The notes under the pieces were generated by a model. It searched no databases and was not told where the DNA came from. It worked only from the letters and a program-made list of their open reading frames with translations. The translations under genes and the position numbers were made by a program. 64,000 nucleotides of DNA from Metabacillus rhizolycopersici. GTDB lineage: Bacteria > Bacillota > Bacilli > Bacillales > Bacillaceae. Where the stretch lies: contig NZ_JAIQUM010000022.1 of the NCBI RefSeq assembly GCF_020075705.1, positions 1 to 64,000 of the forward strand, written 5' to 3'. Numbering within the stretch: position 1 is the stretch's first letter; each line of letters starts with the position of its first letter. Shown piece after piece: positions 1-10,610 of the stretch.

Positions 1-91
<91 letters not shown>

Positions 92-96
92 ATGAG

Positions 97-128
97 TAAA
101 AAGATCAGTAGAGATACTGGTCTTTTTT
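97..128 (+). terminator. Terminator of the rRNA operon
   Basis: A stem GATCAGTA / TACTGGTC with a short loop is followed by a run of T, directly after the 5S gene. This is a standard intrinsic terminator for the upstream rRNA operon. Confidence 0.8.
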
Positions 129-153
129 GTGTATAAAATGATTATTTCATGCA

Positions 154-328
154 CAAGGAATTTATAAAATTCCTTTACTATGGATAAACACACGATATCC
201 AGAGCAAGTGTCTGGCCCCGAGTACAGGACGTGCAAGTGCAGGTCAATGCCGATAGGACGTTGCGCTTTGTACTGCCTCTTAGGTCTACAGCCACTCATG
301 AGGTTGATCAAGGCGCTTTCACTTATTT
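154..328. repeat. Interspersed palindromic repeat, family 1, copy 1 (diverged)
   Basis: It begins with AAGGAATTTATAAAATTC and ends with a GATCAAGGCGCTTTCACTT-like tail. Both blocks recur in other gaps of this window (1235, 28541, 35764, 43518). The middle is diverged and contains GGTCTACAGCCACT, also shared by other copies. It has no open reading frame. It fills most of the gap between 5S and the methyltransferase gene. Confidence 0.7.
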
Positions 329-424
329 AGAAAACAGCCATTTGAAAAAAATACAATAATTTCTAAAAAGATTCTTTTAAATCTGCTCCTATGTTATATT
401 CGGATAAAAAGGTGTGAAGCTGGG

Positions 425-1189
425 ATGGGAAACAATGTTAAGGATAACTGGAATGCAAGTATATATGACGGCAGTCATCAATTTGTTTCGAAATACGGTG
501 AGAGCTTAGTTGACTTATTAGATCCTCAAAAGGGTGAAGCCGTTTTTGACGTTGGATGTGGTACCGGTGACTTAGCCAATTCATTAGCCAAACTTGGATG
601 CAATGTGATTGGCATTGATAAGTCAGCAAATATGGTACAGCTTGCAAGAGTGAAATATAGTGAAATTCCTTTTCATGTTAAGGACGTTTTAGAGATAGAT
701 TATAAAGATGAGTTCGATGCTGTTTTTTCAAATGCCACCCTTCATTGGATTAAGCAGCCTAAGGATGCTTTGCAAGCTATTTTCCATTCGTTAAAAGTTG
801 GCGGAAGATTTGTTGCTGAATTCGGTGGAGAAGGTAATGTTAAGATGATAACAGAGGAAATTAGAAAACAATTTGCAAGAGTAGGAATCGAGTATAAATC
901 GCCTTGGTATTACCCTAGCATTGGACAATATACTTCGTTAATGGAGGAAGTTGGGTTTAGAGTTACCTTTGCTGCCCATTTTGATAGACCGACACGACTA
1001 GAAGGGGAACATGGGCTAAGAAATTGGATAGAGATGTTTGGTACAAGCTTCTTTGAATCTGTACCTGCTCAGACAAAAAATGAAATCATGACGAGAGTTG
1101 TAGATAATTTAAAGACTTTTCTTTATAAAGATGATCAATGGACAGCAGATTATAAAAGACTTCGGGTTATAGGTTACAAACTGAATTAA
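425..1189 (+). CDS. Class I SAM-dependent methyltransferase, trans-aconitate methyltransferase-like
   Basis: The 254-residue protein has the Rossmann-type SAM motif I (VFDVGCGTGDLA, about residues 40-51), an acidic loop GIDKSANM about 20 residues later, and a post-motif SNATLHWI that recalls trans-aconitate methyltransferases (Tam family). The C-terminal half is a substrate-recognition region without a motif I can assign. It is a cytosolic monomer-type enzyme by family; the substrate is unknown. It stands alone between repeats, with AAGGTG upstream of the ATG as ribosome binding site. Tam is the closest family I recognise, but other small-molecule methyltransferases share these motifs. Confidence 0.8.
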   Translation: MGNNVKDNWNASIYDGSHQFVSKYGESLVDLLDPQKGEAVFDVGCGTGDLANSLAKLGCNVIGIDKSANMVQLARVKYSEIPFHVKDVLEIDYKDEFDAVFSNATLHWIKQPKDALQAIFHSLKVGGRFVAEFGGEGNVKMITEEIRKQFARVGIEYKSPWYYPSIGQYTSLMEEVGFRVTFAAHFDRPTRLEGEHGLRNWIEMFGTSFFESVPAQTKNEIMTRVVDNLKTFLYKDDQWTADYKRLRVIGYKLN

Positions 1190-1234
1190 GTTTTAAGTAT
1201 GAGACAGTAACATTGCTTACTGTTCTTTTTTGCT

Positions 1235-1354
1235 TAGGAATTTATAAAATTCTTGTACTGTGGAAAGCGCACGACATCCAGCTCCAGCGCCTAGCCGCTC
1301 TTGGGTCTACAGCAACTTTTGAATAGAAGACTGATTAAGGCGCTTGCACTTTTG
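1235..1354. repeat. Interspersed palindromic repeat, family 1, copy 2 (short)
   Basis: It starts with TAGGAATTTATAAAATTC, runs through CCAGCGCCTAGCC and GGGTCTACAGC, and ends with AAGGCGCTTGCACTTTT. It is a shortened copy of the element at 28541-28701, with the central palindrome mostly missing. It lies downstream of the methyltransferase gene and may overlap its transcript end. Confidence 0.75.
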
Positions 1355-1639
1355 TTCTTGTCTATTTTAAAGTAAGAACTTTGATATAGTATAGAGTATT
1401 GCGGTTTATATTATTTTAGAATAATTATTAAAGATATTTTATCGGAATATTCGGTGAAATTTAACGGAATTTTATTATAATTAATTTAGTCTATAATATA
1501 AATTAGAAAGATTGTATTAACTATTATACATTAGTAAAATTATTGCCATTTGAGGAGAATCTGTAGTCCTATCCTTCCAATTGAAGACGATTTCTGTCCG
1601 ATGTTGAATAAGGGCTGTTCGAAAAAGGGAGAATTAGAA

Positions 1640-1840
1640 ATGACAACTAAGCCAAAAAAGCAAAAATTTATCGTTGCAGAGCACGAATCAATCGATGAAT
1701 GTTTAGATAGGATGCGTAAAGATGGATATTATCCAGTTAGAAGGATGGAGCAACCAATCTTTAAGGAAGAGGTACGCGATAATATCGTTGAACATGTGCC
1801 TTGCGGTAGAGAGATCATTTTTGAAGGAAAACTACTCTAA
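1640..1840 (+). CDS. Small NETI-motif family protein (YebG-like)
   Basis: The 66-residue protein carries ESIDECLDRM followed by GYYPVRRMEQPIFKE, the pattern of the small NETI-motif proteins encoded just before purE in Bacillus (B. subtilis YebG). The name-giving NETI is HESI here. The ATG at 1640 is chosen because AAAGGGAG stands eight bases upstream; an in-frame TTG at 1550 would add 30 residues unlike the family. The function of the family is not known to me. Its position directly before the pur control region is conserved. Confidence 0.75.
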   Translation: MTTKPKKQKFIVAEHESIDECLDRMRKDGYYPVRRMEQPIFKEEVRDNIVEHVPCGREIIFEGKLL

Positions 1841-1884
1841 AAACCGAACATTAACTTTGGAATATAATAGATTGTTCGATTTTA
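1839..1884 (+). promoter_or_regulatory. Paired PurR operator boxes of the pur operon
   Basis: Two inverted PurBox sequences are visible: AAAACCGAACATT at about 1839-1853 and its mirror GATTGTTCGATTTTA at about 1870-1884. The two CGAA cores are inverted across a short spacer, as in the B. subtilis pur operator. PurR binds such pairs and is released by PRPP. They lie immediately upstream of the -35 element at 1887. Confidence 0.8.
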
Positions 1885-1886
1885 CG

Positions 1887-1915
1887 TTGACATCACGAAT
1901 CTTCATTGTTACTAT
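1887..1915 (+). promoter_or_regulatory. Sigma-A promoter of the pur operon
   Basis: TTGACA at 1887-1892 is followed after exactly 17 bases by TACTAT at 1910-1915. This predicts transcription starting near 1922, about 23 bases upstream of the guanine aptamer. It sits just downstream of the PurR boxes. Confidence 0.8.
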
Positions 1916-1944
1916 TAAACATGTAAATAATTGATAAGCGACAA

Positions 1945-2013
1945 CCTTATATAACGTTGGGGATATGGCCCAAAAGTTTCTACCCGATGACCGTAAATCG
2001 TCGGACTATAAGG
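1945..2013 (+). ncRNA. Purine (guanine-type) riboswitch aptamer
   Basis: The P1 stem CCTTAT / ATAAGG encloses the diagnostic strings GGATATGG, AAGTTTCTACC and GACTATAAGG. The base corresponding to position 74 is C (GACTAT), which in this class specifies guanine or hypoxanthine; adenine aptamers have U. It lies in the 5' leader of purE and is paired with the terminator at 2061. Confidence 0.95.
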
Positions 2014-2060
2014 GAAAGTGTACGTATCAACGATTCGGAACCATTATAAAGGTTAAATCC

Positions 2061-2120
2061 GAGCTCGATGTACTGTATTTTCTCTATTACTAAGAGAAGG
2101 TTGTGTATCGAGCTTTTTAT
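2061..2120 (+). terminator. Riboswitch-controlled terminator in the pur leader
   Basis: GAGCTCGAT and ATCGAGCT form a stem around an inner TTCTCT...AGAGAA hairpin, followed by TTTTTAT. It should end transcription before purE when the aptamer is ligand-bound, as in the B. subtilis pur operon. Confidence 0.85.
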
Positions 2121-2232
2121 ATGATTGAAGAGAGTAAGAAATGGCTATCCTCTTTTTAAATAGGCCATAGGTAGCTTAAAAATAAGTTTTTGTTGTTTTG
2201 TATCTAAAGTTATTCTAAAAGGTGGGAAAAGG

Positions 2233-2721
2233 ATGGAACCGCTTGTAGGCGTTATTATGGGAAGTACATCTGACTGGGAAACAATGATGCATGCATGTGA
2301 AATATTAGATGAACTGGGAATCCCTTATGAAAAGAAGGTAGTATCTGCACATCGTACTCCAGATTACATGTTTGAGTATGCAGAAAATGCAAGAAATAGA
2401 GGTTTAAAGGTCATTGTTGCTGGTGCCGGTGGTGCAGCACATCTTCCAGGAATGGTTGCAGCAAAAACGACAATTCCAGTAATTGGCGTACCGGTTCAAT
2501 CAAAGGCATTAAATGGTCTTGATTCATTATTATCGATTGTTCAAATGCCTGGAGGTGTTCCAGTTGCAACAGTTGCCATCGGAAAAGCGGGGGCAACGAA
2601 TGCAGGATTGCTTGCAGCTCAGATCCTATCTACAGGAGATAATGACTTGGCAGACAGACTGGATAGTAGAAGAGAAGAGCTTCGTCTAAAAGTGTTAGAG
2701 AGCAGTGATGAACTTGAATAA
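2233..2721 (+). CDS. purE: N5-carboxyaminoimidazole ribonucleotide mutase
   Basis: PurE (class I) moves the carboxyl group of N5-CAIR to give CAIR, a step of IMP synthesis. The 162-residue protein shows GSTSDWETM at the N-terminus, SAHRTP with the catalytic histidine, and [11 protein letters not shown], all class I hallmarks. It is the first gene of the twelve-gene operon and follows the riboswitch terminator. AAAGGTGGG lies upstream of the ATG. Its end overlaps the start of purK. Length and sequence match B. subtilis PurE closely. Confidence 0.97.
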   Translation: MEPLVGVIMGSTSDWETMMHACEILDELGIPYEKKVVSAHRTPDYMFEYAENARNRGLKVIVAGAGGAAHLPGMVAAKTTIPVIGVPVQSKALNGLDSLLSIVQMPGGVPVATVAIGKAGATNAGLLAAQILSTGDNDLADRLDSRREELRLKVLESSDELE

Positions 2722-3838
2722 TAAAAGAATCATGCCTGGAGCAACAATAGGAATTATCGGTGGCGGTCAGCTTGGTAGAATGATGGCGATTGAGGCTAGA
2801 CAGTTAGGATATCGGATTGCCGTATTAGATCCTACAAAAGATTGCCCGTGTGGCCAATTGGCTGATAGTGAGATAACAGCAAGCTATGATGATTTAGACG
2901 CGATAAAAGAGTTAGCTGAAATTAGTGATGTGATAACGTATGAGTTTGAAAATATAGATTATAAGGCTTTGCACTGGCTGGAGGAACATGCATATTTACC
3001 TCAAAAGAGTGCATTACTATTGCTTACACAGGATCGTGAAACAGAGAAGGCTGCAATTAAACGTGCAGGGTGTGATGTAGCTCCTTATAAGATTGTTCAT
3101 AATGAGGAGGAGCTGACAAGTGCCACATCGGAACTTGGTTATCCAAGTGTGCTGAAGACGTGTAGAGGTGGCTACGATGGAAAAGGTCAGGTTGTGCTTC
3201 GTACTGAGCAGGCACTAATGGATGCTAAAAAACTTTTGCTACATGGAACATGCATATTAGAGAAATGGGTTCCTTTCGAAAAGGAAATTTCCGTTATTGT
3301 TACGAGATCTGTCAATGGAGATACAAAGACTTTTCCTGTAGCTGAGAATATCCATAAAGATAATATTTTGTATCAAAGTATTGTTCCAGCACGTGTCTCT
3401 GAAGAAACCCTTGAAGAAGCAAAGCAATTAGCGATAAAGCTTTCCAATAGCTTTGAGCTTGTTGGAACACTTGCCGTAGAAATGTTTTTGACGAAGGACG
3501 GAGAGATCTATATTAATGAATTAGCTCCTCGTCCACATAATTCAGGTCATTATACAATTGACCTCTGTGAAACAAATCAATTTGAACAACATGTTCGAGC
3601 TATTTGTAATCTTCCTCTTGGAAATACGACATTGCGACAAAGTGGTATGATGGTAAACCTTTTAGGAGAAGATTTAGCTATTGTTACGGACCATATCTCG
3701 TTACTAGAAAGGGCAAAACTTCACCTTTACGGGAAGAAAGAGCCAATTTCAAAACGGAAGATGGGGCATATTACAATAATGAGTGATTCATTAGAAGAAG
3801 ACATAGAAGCTGTTAACCAGATTTGGGGCCTAAAATAG
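2708..3838 (+). CDS. purK: N5-carboxyaminoimidazole ribonucleotide synthase, ATPase subunit
   Basis: PurK uses ATP and bicarbonate to carboxylate AIR, making the substrate of PurE. It is an ATP-grasp protein: [12 protein letters not shown] near the N-terminus, [11 protein letters not shown] in the ATP-binding lid, and [14 protein letters not shown] near residue 270. The start is GTG at 2705 or ATG at 2708, adjacent and in frame; I give the ATG. Either way it overlaps the last codons of purE, suggesting translational coupling. Length (376 residues) is normal. Confidence 0.96.
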   Translation: MNLNNKRIMPGATIGIIGGGQLGRMMAIEARQLGYRIAVLDPTKDCPCGQLADSEITASYDDLDAIKELAEISDVITYEFENIDYKALHWLEEHAYLPQKSALLLLTQDRETEKAAIKRAGCDVAPYKIVHNEEELTSATSELGYPSVLKTCRGGYDGKGQVVLRTEQALMDAKKLLLHGTCILEKWVPFEKEISVIVTRSVNGDTKTFPVAENIHKDNILYQSIVPARVSEETLEEAKQLAIKLSNSFELVGTLAVEMFLTKDGEIYINELAPRPHNSGHYTIDLCETNQFEQHVRAICNLPLGNTTLRQSGMMVNLLGEDLAIVTDHISLLERAKLHLYGKKEPISKRKMGHITIMSDSLEEDIEAVNQIWGLK

Positions 3839-3853
3839 ATCGGAGGAAATAGG

Positions 3854-5146
3854 ATGATCGAACGTTATGCAAGACCAGAAATGAGTGCAATTTGGACGGA
3901 AGAAAACAAATTTAAAGCATGGCTAGAAGTTGAAATCCTTGCTTGTGAAGCTTGGGCTGAATTAGGTGTAATTCCGAAAGAAGACGTTGCACTTCTTCGT
4001 GAAAATGCATCATTTGATGTTAATCGAATTAACGAAATTGAGCTAGAAACACGTCATGATGTTGTAGCATTTACAAGAGCAGTTTCTGAGACATTAGGTG
4101 AAGAGCGCAAATGGGTTCATTACGGTTTAACATCAACAGATGTTGTAGACACAGCTCTGTCCTACTTACTTAAACAAGCAAATGATATTCTTTTAAAAGA
4201 TATTGAGAACTTCATTCAAATCTTAAAAGAAAAAGCACAAGAACATAAATATACAGTTATGATGGGGCGTACTCACGGAGTTCACGCGGAACCAACAACA
4301 TTTGGGTTGAAAATGGGCCTATGGTATGAAGAAATGAAGCGTAATCTAGATCGCTTTAAACGTGCAGCATCAGGTGTTGAGTTTGGTAAGATCTCAGGAG
4401 CTGTAGGAACTTATGCAAACATCGATCCTTTTGTAGAAAAATATGTTTGTGAAAAATTAGGAACAAGCCCAGCACCAATCTCAACGCAAACACTACAGCG
4501 TGATCGTCATGCAGACTACATGGGAACTTTAGCATTAATCGCAACTTCAATTGAAAAATTTGCAATTGAAATTCGTGGATTACAAAAGAGTGAAACACGT
4601 GAAGTGGAAGAATCTTTTGCTAAAGGTCAAAAAGGATCTTCTGCGATGCCACATAAACGTAATCCGATCGGCTCTGAAAACATGACAGGTCTTGCCCGTG
4701 TGATTCGCGGTTATATGTTAACAGCTTATGAAAATGTGCCATTATGGCATGAAAGAGATATATCTCATTCATCTGCTGAACGTATTATCTTACCAGATGC
4801 GACAATCGCTTTAAATTACATGTTAAATCGCTTTGGAAACATTGTGAAAAATTTAACTGTATTCCCGGAAAACATGAAGCGTAATATGGACCGTACACAA
4901 GGCTTAATCTATTCTCAACGTGTGCTACTAGCTCTAATTGATACTGGAATGACAAGAGAAGAAGCGTATGATCTTGTTCAACCGAAAGCAATGGAAGCAT
5001 GGGAGAAGCAAGTACCATTCCGTGGGCTTGTTGAAGCGGAAGAAGCAATTACATCTCGCCTTTCTGCTGAAATGATCGAAGATTGCTTCGATTACAACTA
5101 TCACTTAAAAGGCGTAGATACAATTTTTGAGCGTCTTGGTTTGTAA
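3854..5146 (+). CDS. purB: Adenylosuccinate lyase
   Basis: PurB removes fumarate from SAICAR and from adenylosuccinate, so it acts in both IMP and AMP synthesis. The 430-residue protein carries the fumarase/aspartase signature [10 protein letters not shown] around residue 263 and TSTDVVDTA near residue 88. CGGAGGAAATAGG precedes the ATG. It follows purK by 15 bases. The codon usage is markedly regular (GAA, CGT rich), as is usual for a well expressed Bacillus housekeeping gene. Confidence 0.97.
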   Translation: MIERYARPEMSAIWTEENKFKAWLEVEILACEAWAELGVIPKEDVALLRENASFDVNRINEIELETRHDVVAFTRAVSETLGEERKWVHYGLTSTDVVDTALSYLLKQANDILLKDIENFIQILKEKAQEHKYTVMMGRTHGVHAEPTTFGLKMGLWYEEMKRNLDRFKRAASGVEFGKISGAVGTYANIDPFVEKYVCEKLGTSPAPISTQTLQRDRHADYMGTLALIATSIEKFAIEIRGLQKSETREVEESFAKGQKGSSAMPHKRNPIGSENMTGLARVIRGYMLTAYENVPLWHERDISHSSAERIILPDATIALNYMLNRFGNIVKNLTVFPENMKRNMDRTQGLIYSQRVLLALIDTGMTREEAYDLVQPKAMEAWEKQVPFRGLVEAEEAITSRLSAEMIEDCFDYNYHLKGVDTIFERLGL

Positions 5147-5157
5147 AAGTATAAAGG

Positions 5158-5190
5158 TTAGCAAGGGAGTTATAATAAGCCCCTTGCTAA
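5158..5190 (+). other. Intercistronic hairpin between purB and purC
   Basis: TTAGCAAGGG and CCCTTGCTAA form a perfect ten-base-pair stem with a 13-base loop in the 133-bp purB-purC gap. No T run follows, so it is more likely a processing or stability element than a terminator. Confidence 0.6.
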
Positions 5191-5279
5191 ATCTTATGAT
5201 TAATAAATTGGGTTAGAAAATATGACAATCAATTCATACTACAAAAAAAATTTCCAATATTCCGTTTAGGAGGTCTTCC

Positions 5280-6011
5280 ATGAGCACTGAAAAGCTTGAA
5301 TTACTATATGAAGGCAAAGCAAAACGCATTTATAAAACAGACGAACCAGATATTTTACTTGTATCCTATAAGGATTCTGCCACAGCCTTTAATGGCGTGA
5401 AAAAGGAAGAGATTACTGGTAAAGGTCGTTTAAACAATGAGATTACAACAATTCTATTTGAAAAGCTAACAGCCAATAATATTGATAATCATTTTGTGAA
5501 AAGACTTTCTGAAACAGAGCAACTTGTGAAAAAAGTTACGATTATCCCACTTGAAGTAGTTGTCAGAAATGTTGTTGCAGGAAGCCTATCTAAACGAATC
5601 GGTATTGAAGAAGGAGTCATCCTGAAGCAACCGCTTGTTGAATTTTACTATAAAGATGATGAACTTGGTGACCCGTTAATAACGGAGGATCATATCGAGC
5701 TTTTAGAAGTAGCAACGAAAGAACAAGTTGAAACGTTAAAAACGCTTGCTAAAAAAGTTAACGAAGTGTTAAAAGCTCATTTTCTAACGTGTAACATCCA
5801 ATTAATAGATTTCAAGCTTGAATTCGGTGTGACAAGCGAAGGGAAAATTATTTTAGCTGATGAAGTTTCTCCGGACACTTGTCGTTTATGGGATACCACC
5901 ACAAATGAAAAATTTGATAAAGATGTATTTCGCAGAAATATGGGAAGTTTAACAGAAGCATATGAGGAAATTTTAACTAGACTTGGAGGACAATCAACAT
6001 GTACAAAGTAA
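5280..6011 (+). CDS. purC: Phosphoribosylaminoimidazole-succinocarboxamide synthase
   Basis: PurC joins aspartate to CAIR with ATP to form SAICAR. The 243-residue protein shows the SAICAR synthetase pattern: YEGKAKRIY at the N-terminus, EVVVRNVVAGS in the middle and LADEVSPDTCRLW near residue 205. TAGGAGGTC stands upstream of the ATG. The gene overlaps purS by 13 bases. Confidence 0.97.
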   Translation: MSTEKLELLYEGKAKRIYKTDEPDILLVSYKDSATAFNGVKKEEITGKGRLNNEITTILFEKLTANNIDNHFVKRLSETEQLVKKVTIIPLEVVVRNVVAGSLSKRIGIEEGVILKQPLVEFYYKDDELGDPLITEDHIELLEVATKEQVETLKTLAKKVNEVLKAHFLTCNIQLIDFKLEFGVTSEGKIILADEVSPDTCRLWDTTTNEKFDKDVFRRNMGSLTEAYEEILTRLGGQSTCTK

Positions 6012-6253
6012 AAGTTTATGTCACGTTAAGAGAAAGTGTTTTAGACCCACAAGGAACAGCAGTGAAAAGTGCGTTACACAGTATGTCGTATAATGAAGTT
6101 GAAGATGTACGTATCGGAAAATTTATGGAACTTACGATTGAAAAGTCGGATCGTGACCTTGATGTCATTGTTCGTGAAATGTGTGAAAAATTACTTGCTA
6201 ATACGGTAATTGAAGACTTTAGATATGAGGTACAGGAGGTTGTCACAAAGTGA
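5999..6253 (+). CDS. purS: FGAM synthase, PurS subunit
   Basis: PurS is the small subunit that bridges PurQ and PurL in the three-part FGAM synthase of Gram-positive bacteria. The 84-residue protein has the family opening [18 protein letters not shown]. Its start lies inside purC, with GGAGG in the purC coding sequence acting as ribosome binding site. It overlaps purQ by four bases (GTGA). Confidence 0.96.
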   Translation: MYKVKVYVTLRESVLDPQGTAVKSALHSMSYNEVEDVRIGKFMELTIEKSDRDLDVIVREMCEKLLANTVIEDFRYEVQEVVTK

Positions 6254-6933
6254 AATTTGCTGTGATCGTATTCCCAGGTTCGAACTGTGACGTTGATATG
6301 TATCATGCTATTAAAGATGAGCTTGGTGAAGAAGTAGAATATGTATGGCATGACGAAACAGATTTAAGCGGTTTTGATGGTATTTTATTACCAGGTGGCT
6401 TTTCTTATGGAGACTATTTACGTACAGGTGCAATCGCTGGTTTTTCTAATGTAATGAAAGAAGTTGTTAAGGCTGCTGAAGCAGGGAAACCTGTTCTTGG
6501 CGTATGTAATGGATTCCAGATTTTATTAGAAGTAGGATTACTCCCAGGCGCGATGAAGAGAAACGAAAACTTAAAGTTCATGTGCCGACCTGTTCAATTA
6601 AAAGTTGCAAATAATGAAACAGCTTTTACATCAGAATATGAACAAAATGAAATTATTTCCGTTCCAATCGCACATGGTGAAGGAAATTATTATTGTGATG
6701 AGCAAACACTACAAACGCTTAAAGAAAATAAGCAAATTGCGTTTACCTACGAATCGAATCCAAATGGTAGCTTAGTGGATATCGCTGGTATTACGAATGA
6801 GCGCGGAAATGTATTAGGAATGATGCCACACCCTGAGCGTGCGGTTGACGAGTTACTAGGAAGTGCAGACGGATTAAAATTATTTAAATCAATCGTGAAA
6901 AACTGGAGGGAATCTCATGTCACTACAGCTTGA
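6250..6933 (+). CDS. purQ: FGAM synthase, glutamine amidotransferase subunit
   Basis: PurQ is a class I glutamine amidotransferase that supplies ammonia to PurL for converting FGAR to FGAM. The catalytic cysteine is C86 in GVCNGFQ, and the His-Glu pair lies in [22 protein letters not shown] is the usual oxyanion region. The start is a GTG that overlaps the purS stop, preceded by CAGGAGG. Length (227 residues) is typical. Confidence 0.97.
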   Translation: MKFAVIVFPGSNCDVDMYHAIKDELGEEVEYVWHDETDLSGFDGILLPGGFSYGDYLRTGAIAGFSNVMKEVVKAAEAGKPVLGVCNGFQILLEVGLLPGAMKRNENLKFMCRPVQLKVANNETAFTSEYEQNEIISVPIAHGEGNYYCDEQTLQTLKENKQIAFTYESNPNGSLVDIAGITNERGNVLGMMPHPERAVDELLGSADGLKLFKSIVKNWRESHVTTA

Positions 6934-9145
6934 ACCAACTAACCAGATGATAAAAGATGAAAAAATCTACAAACAAATGGGTGTAAGTGATGATGAGTTT
7001 GCCCTTATCGAAAAGATCATTGGACGTCTACCTAATTACACAGAAATCGGTGTTTTCTCCGTTATGTGGTCTGAACACTGTAGCTATAAAAACTCAAAGC
7101 CTATTTTAAAGAAATTCCCTGTAACAGGTGAAAAAGTTTTACAAGGTCCTGGAGAAGGAGCAGGGATTGTCGATATCGGAGACAATCAGGCGGTTGTGTT
7201 TAAAATTGAAAGTCATAACCATCCTTCAGCAATTGAGCCATATCAAGGTGCAGCAACTGGTGTAGGTGGAATTATTCGTGATGTATTCTCAATGGGAGCA
7301 AGACCAATTGCGATCTTAAACTCTTTACGTTTTGGTGAATTGAAAACTCCACGTGTGAAGTATTTGTTTGAAGAGGTTGTTGCTGGTATTGCTGGCTACG
7401 GTAACTGTATTGGTATTCCGACAGTAGGTGGGGAAATCCAATTTGATGACTCTTACGAAGGAAATCCACTCGTTAATGCAATGTGTGTTGGGTTAATTAA
7501 TCATGAAGATATAAAGAAAGGCCTCGCAAAAGGCGTTGGCAACACAGTGATGTATGTTGGTGCTAAAACAGGTCGTGATGGAATTCACGGTGCAACATTT
7601 TCTTCTGAAGAATTAACCGAGGATTCTGGTGAAGATCGTTCAGCAGTACAAGTTGGCGATCCATTTATGGAGAAGCTTTTACTAGAAGCTTGTCTTGAAG
7701 TAGTAAAAAATGATGCTCTAGTAGGTATTCAAGATATGGGAGCTGCGGGTTTAACAAGCTCATCTGCTGAAATGGCAAGTAAAGCTGGATCTGGTATTGA
7801 AATGAACCTAGACTTAATACCACAGCGTGAAACAGGTATGACTCCATACGAAATGATGCTTTCTGAATCACAAGAAAGAATGCTGCTTGTTATTGAACGT
7901 GGAAGAGAGCAGGAGATTGTAGATCTTTTTGAAAAATATGATTTAGAGGCTGTAGCAGTTGGCCAGGTGACGGATGATAAAATGCTTCGTCTTTTCCATA
8001 AGGGTGAAATGGTAGCTGAGCTTCCAGTTGATGCGTTAGCTGAAGATGCACCTGTTTATCATAAACCTTCAAAAGTACCTGCATATTATGAAGAGTTCCA
8101 ACAAATGGACGTTGCTCCAATCAACGTAGAAAATTACAAAGAAACGCTTATTGATTTATTAAAACAACCGACAATTGCAAGTAAAGAGTGGGTCTATGAT
8201 CAATATGATTATATGGTACGAACAAATACAGTTGTAGCACCAGGTTCTGATGCTGCGGTTGTGCGAATTCGTGGTACGAAAAAGGCATTAGCGATGACGA
8301 CTGATTGTAATTCTCGCTATCTTTACCTTGACCCTGAGGTAGGTGGACAAATTGCGGTAGCAGAAGCTGCTCGTAATATCGTTTGCTCAGGTGGAACGCC
8401 GTTAGCGATTACGGATAATTTAAACTTTGGTAATCCTGAAAAACCAGAAATTTTCTGGCAAATTGAAAAGGCGGCTGATGGTATTAGTGAAGCGTGTAGA
8501 GTGTTAAGCGCTCCTGTCATCGGTGGAAACGTGTCTTTATACAATGAAACAAATGGAACAGCAATTTATCCAACACCTGTCATTGGTATGGTTGGGCTAA
8601 TTGAAGATACAGATTATATTACAACTCAAGACTTCAAAGAAGCTGGGGATCTAATCTACCTAATTGGCGAAACAAAGCCTGAATTTAGTGGAAGTGAGCT
8701 TCAGAAGCTTACTCATGGCAAAATCTTTGGTAAGTCTCCAGTAATAGATTTAGAGAAGGAAAGAAACGTATTAGGACAGATTTCAAAAGCAATCCGTGCA
8801 AATACAGTAGCATCTGCTCATGACGTGTCAGAAGGTGGAGTTGCTGTTGCCTTAGCAGAACCTCTATTTGGTGGTAAAGGGTTAGGTGCATCTGTAACGC
8901 TTAAAGGCGATGCAACTGCTGCATTATTTAGTGAATCACAAACTAGATTTGTTGTATCTGTTAAAAAGGAAAATCAACAAGCTTTCGAACAGCACGTTGA
9001 TGCGGTTTGTATTGGTGAAGTAACGAATTCAGGTAAACTTATCATTAAAGACGAAAACGATGAATCACTTGTCGATGCATCTGTTGAAGAATTAAAGGAT
9101 GCATGGAAAGGAGCTATCCCATGCTTGCTGAACTCAAGGGATTAA
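6917..9145 (+). CDS. purL: FGAM synthase, PurL subunit (small form)
   Basis: PurL carries the ATP-dependent synthase site of FGAM synthase. At 742 residues it is the short type that needs PurS and PurQ. Visible motifs include [37 protein letters not shown] and, in the second half, the duplicated AIRS-like domain with HDVSEGG. It begins inside purQ (17-base overlap) after GGAGGG and overlaps purF by 25 bases. Confidence 0.97.
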   Translation: MSLQLEPTNQMIKDEKIYKQMGVSDDEFALIEKIIGRLPNYTEIGVFSVMWSEHCSYKNSKPILKKFPVTGEKVLQGPGEGAGIVDIGDNQAVVFKIESHNHPSAIEPYQGAATGVGGIIRDVFSMGARPIAILNSLRFGELKTPRVKYLFEEVVAGIAGYGNCIGIPTVGGEIQFDDSYEGNPLVNAMCVGLINHEDIKKGLAKGVGNTVMYVGAKTGRDGIHGATFSSEELTEDSGEDRSAVQVGDPFMEKLLLEACLEVVKNDALVGIQDMGAAGLTSSSAEMASKAGSGIEMNLDLIPQRETGMTPYEMMLSESQERMLLVIERGREQEIVDLFEKYDLEAVAVGQVTDDKMLRLFHKGEMVAELPVDALAEDAPVYHKPSKVPAYYEEFQQMDVAPINVENYKETLIDLLKQPTIASKEWVYDQYDYMVRTNTVVAPGSDAAVVRIRGTKKALAMTTDCNSRYLYLDPEVGGQIAVAEAARNIVCSGGTPLAITDNLNFGNPEKPEIFWQIEKAADGISEACRVLSAPVIGGNVSLYNETNGTAIYPTPVIGMVGLIEDTDYITTQDFKEAGDLIYLIGETKPEFSGSELQKLTHGKIFGKSPVIDLEKERNVLGQISKAIRANTVASAHDVSEGGVAVALAEPLFGGKGLGASVTLKGDATAALFSESQTRFVVSVKKENQQAFEQHVDAVCIGEVTNSGKLIIKDENDESLVDASVEELKDAWKGAIPCLLNSRD

Positions 9146-10536
9146 ATGAAGAATGTGGAGTCTTCGGAATTTGGGGTCACCCAGATGCGGCTCAAATTAC
9201 GTATTACGGACTACACAGTCTACAGCACAGAGGACAAGAGGGTGCAGGGATTGTTACGACTGATGGTGAGAAGCTAACAGGGATGAAAGGGTTAGGTTTA
9301 ACATCAGAGGTATTTGGAAATGGTAAACTAAATGATTTATCAGGTAAAGCTGCAATAGGGCACGTTCGTTATGCGACTGCAGGTGGAGGTGGATACGAAA
9401 ATGTCCAACCCCTCCTTTTTAAATCATCACATAGCGGAAGCCTAGCACTTGCGCATAATGGTAACCTTGTTAATGCAACACAGGTTAAACATCAGCTTGA
9501 GAGTCAAGGTAGTATTTTTCAAACAACTTCTGATACAGAGGTACTTGCTCATCTAATCAGAAGAAGCGGCCATATCGATATGAAGGAAGCTGTGAAAAAT
9601 GCGTTAACAATGGTAAAGGGTGCTTATGCTTTCTTAATCATGACGGAAACAGAACTGATGGTCGCACTTGATCCTAATGGATTACGTCCATTATCGATCG
9701 GTGTGATGGGAGATGCTTATGTTGTTGCATCCGAAACATGTGCATTTGATGTTGTTGGTGCAAAATACGAACGAGATGTTCAACCTGGTGAGCTATTAAT
9801 CATAAATGATGAAGGAATACGCTCTGAGCGTTTTTCAATGAATATCAATCGTGCAATGTGCAGCATGGAATATATTTATTTCTCTCGTCCTGATAGCGAT
9901 ATTGATGGAATTAATGTTCATACAGCTCGTAAAAATCTTGGAAAACGTCTAGCGGTTGAATCTGAGATTGAGGCAGATGTTGTGACAGGTGTACCTGATT
10001 CTAGTATTTCAGCAGCGATTGGGTTTGCCGAATTAACGGGAATTCCTTATGAACTAGGCTTAATAAAAAATCGTTATGTAGGTCGTACATTTATCCAGCC
10101 ATCGCAAGCCTTACGTGAACAAGGTGTCAAAATGAAGTTATCAGCTGTACGTGGAGTTGTTGAAGGCAAAAGAGTTGTCATGGTTGATGACTCAATCGTA
10201 CGTGGAACGACGAGCAGAAGAATTGTAACACTTCTTCGTGAGGCTGGTGCAAAAGAGGTGCATGTTCGGATTAGTTCGCCGCCAATCGCAAATCCTTGCT
10301 TTTATGGAATAGACACGTCAACACATGAAGAACTAATTGCATCAAACCATTCAGTTGAAGAAATCCGTGAAATGATTGGAGCAGATAGCCTTGCCTTTTT
10401 AAGTGTAGAAGGCTTAATTGAAGGAATCGGTCGACCATATGAAGGTGAGACGAAAGGGCAGTGCTTAGCATGCTTTACAGGGCGTTATCCAACTGAAATA
10501 TATCAAGATACAGTCCTTCCTCATGAGAAGGCATAA
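9121..10536 (+). CDS. purF: Amidophosphoribosyltransferase
   Basis: PurF makes phosphoribosylamine from PRPP and glutamine, the committed step of purine synthesis. The ATG at 9121 is chosen because AAAGGAG lies seven bases upstream and it yields [12 protein letters not shown], the 11-residue propeptide followed by the catalytic N-terminal cysteine as in B. subtilis. The PRPP motif [13 protein letters not shown] is present, and MCSMEY, CFYG and CLACF hold the cysteines that bind the 4Fe-4S cluster. An in-frame ATG at 9103 would add six residues and spoil the propeptide. Confidence 0.97.
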   Translation: MLAELKGLNEECGVFGIWGHPDAAQITYYGLHSLQHRGQEGAGIVTTDGEKLTGMKGLGLTSEVFGNGKLNDLSGKAAIGHVRYATAGGGGYENVQPLLFKSSHSGSLALAHNGNLVNATQVKHQLESQGSIFQTTSDTEVLAHLIRRSGHIDMKEAVKNALTMVKGAYAFLIMTETELMVALDPNGLRPLSIGVMGDAYVVASETCAFDVVGAKYERDVQPGELLIINDEGIRSERFSMNINRAMCSMEYIYFSRPDSDIDGINVHTARKNLGKRLAVESEIEADVVTGVPDSSISAAIGFAELTGIPYELGLIKNRYVGRTFIQPSQALREQGVKMKLSAVRGVVEGKRVVMVDDSIVRGTTSRRIVTLLREAGAKEVHVRISSPPIANPCFYGIDTSTHEELIASNHSVEEIREMIGADSLAFLSVEGLIEGIGRPYEGETKGQCLACFTGRYPTEIYQDTVLPHEKA

Positions 10537-10551
10537 ATATAATTAGCCGAT

Positions 10552-10573
10552 AGGAATCGAGTCTTCGATTCCT
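10552..10573 (+). other. Intercistronic hairpin between purF and purM
   Basis: AGGAATCGA - GTCT - TCGATTCCT is a perfect nine-base-pair hairpin with a four-base loop. It lacks a following T run. It may protect or process the long pur transcript. Confidence 0.55.
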
Positions 10574-10610
10574 GTCTTACATTAATGAAGATTACTAGGA
10601 GGAATCAGAC

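Noticed and set aside
1550..1639. N-terminal extension of the NETI protein from a TTG at 1550
   Set aside because: The added residues do not resemble the family, and a good ribosome binding site stands before the ATG at 1640.
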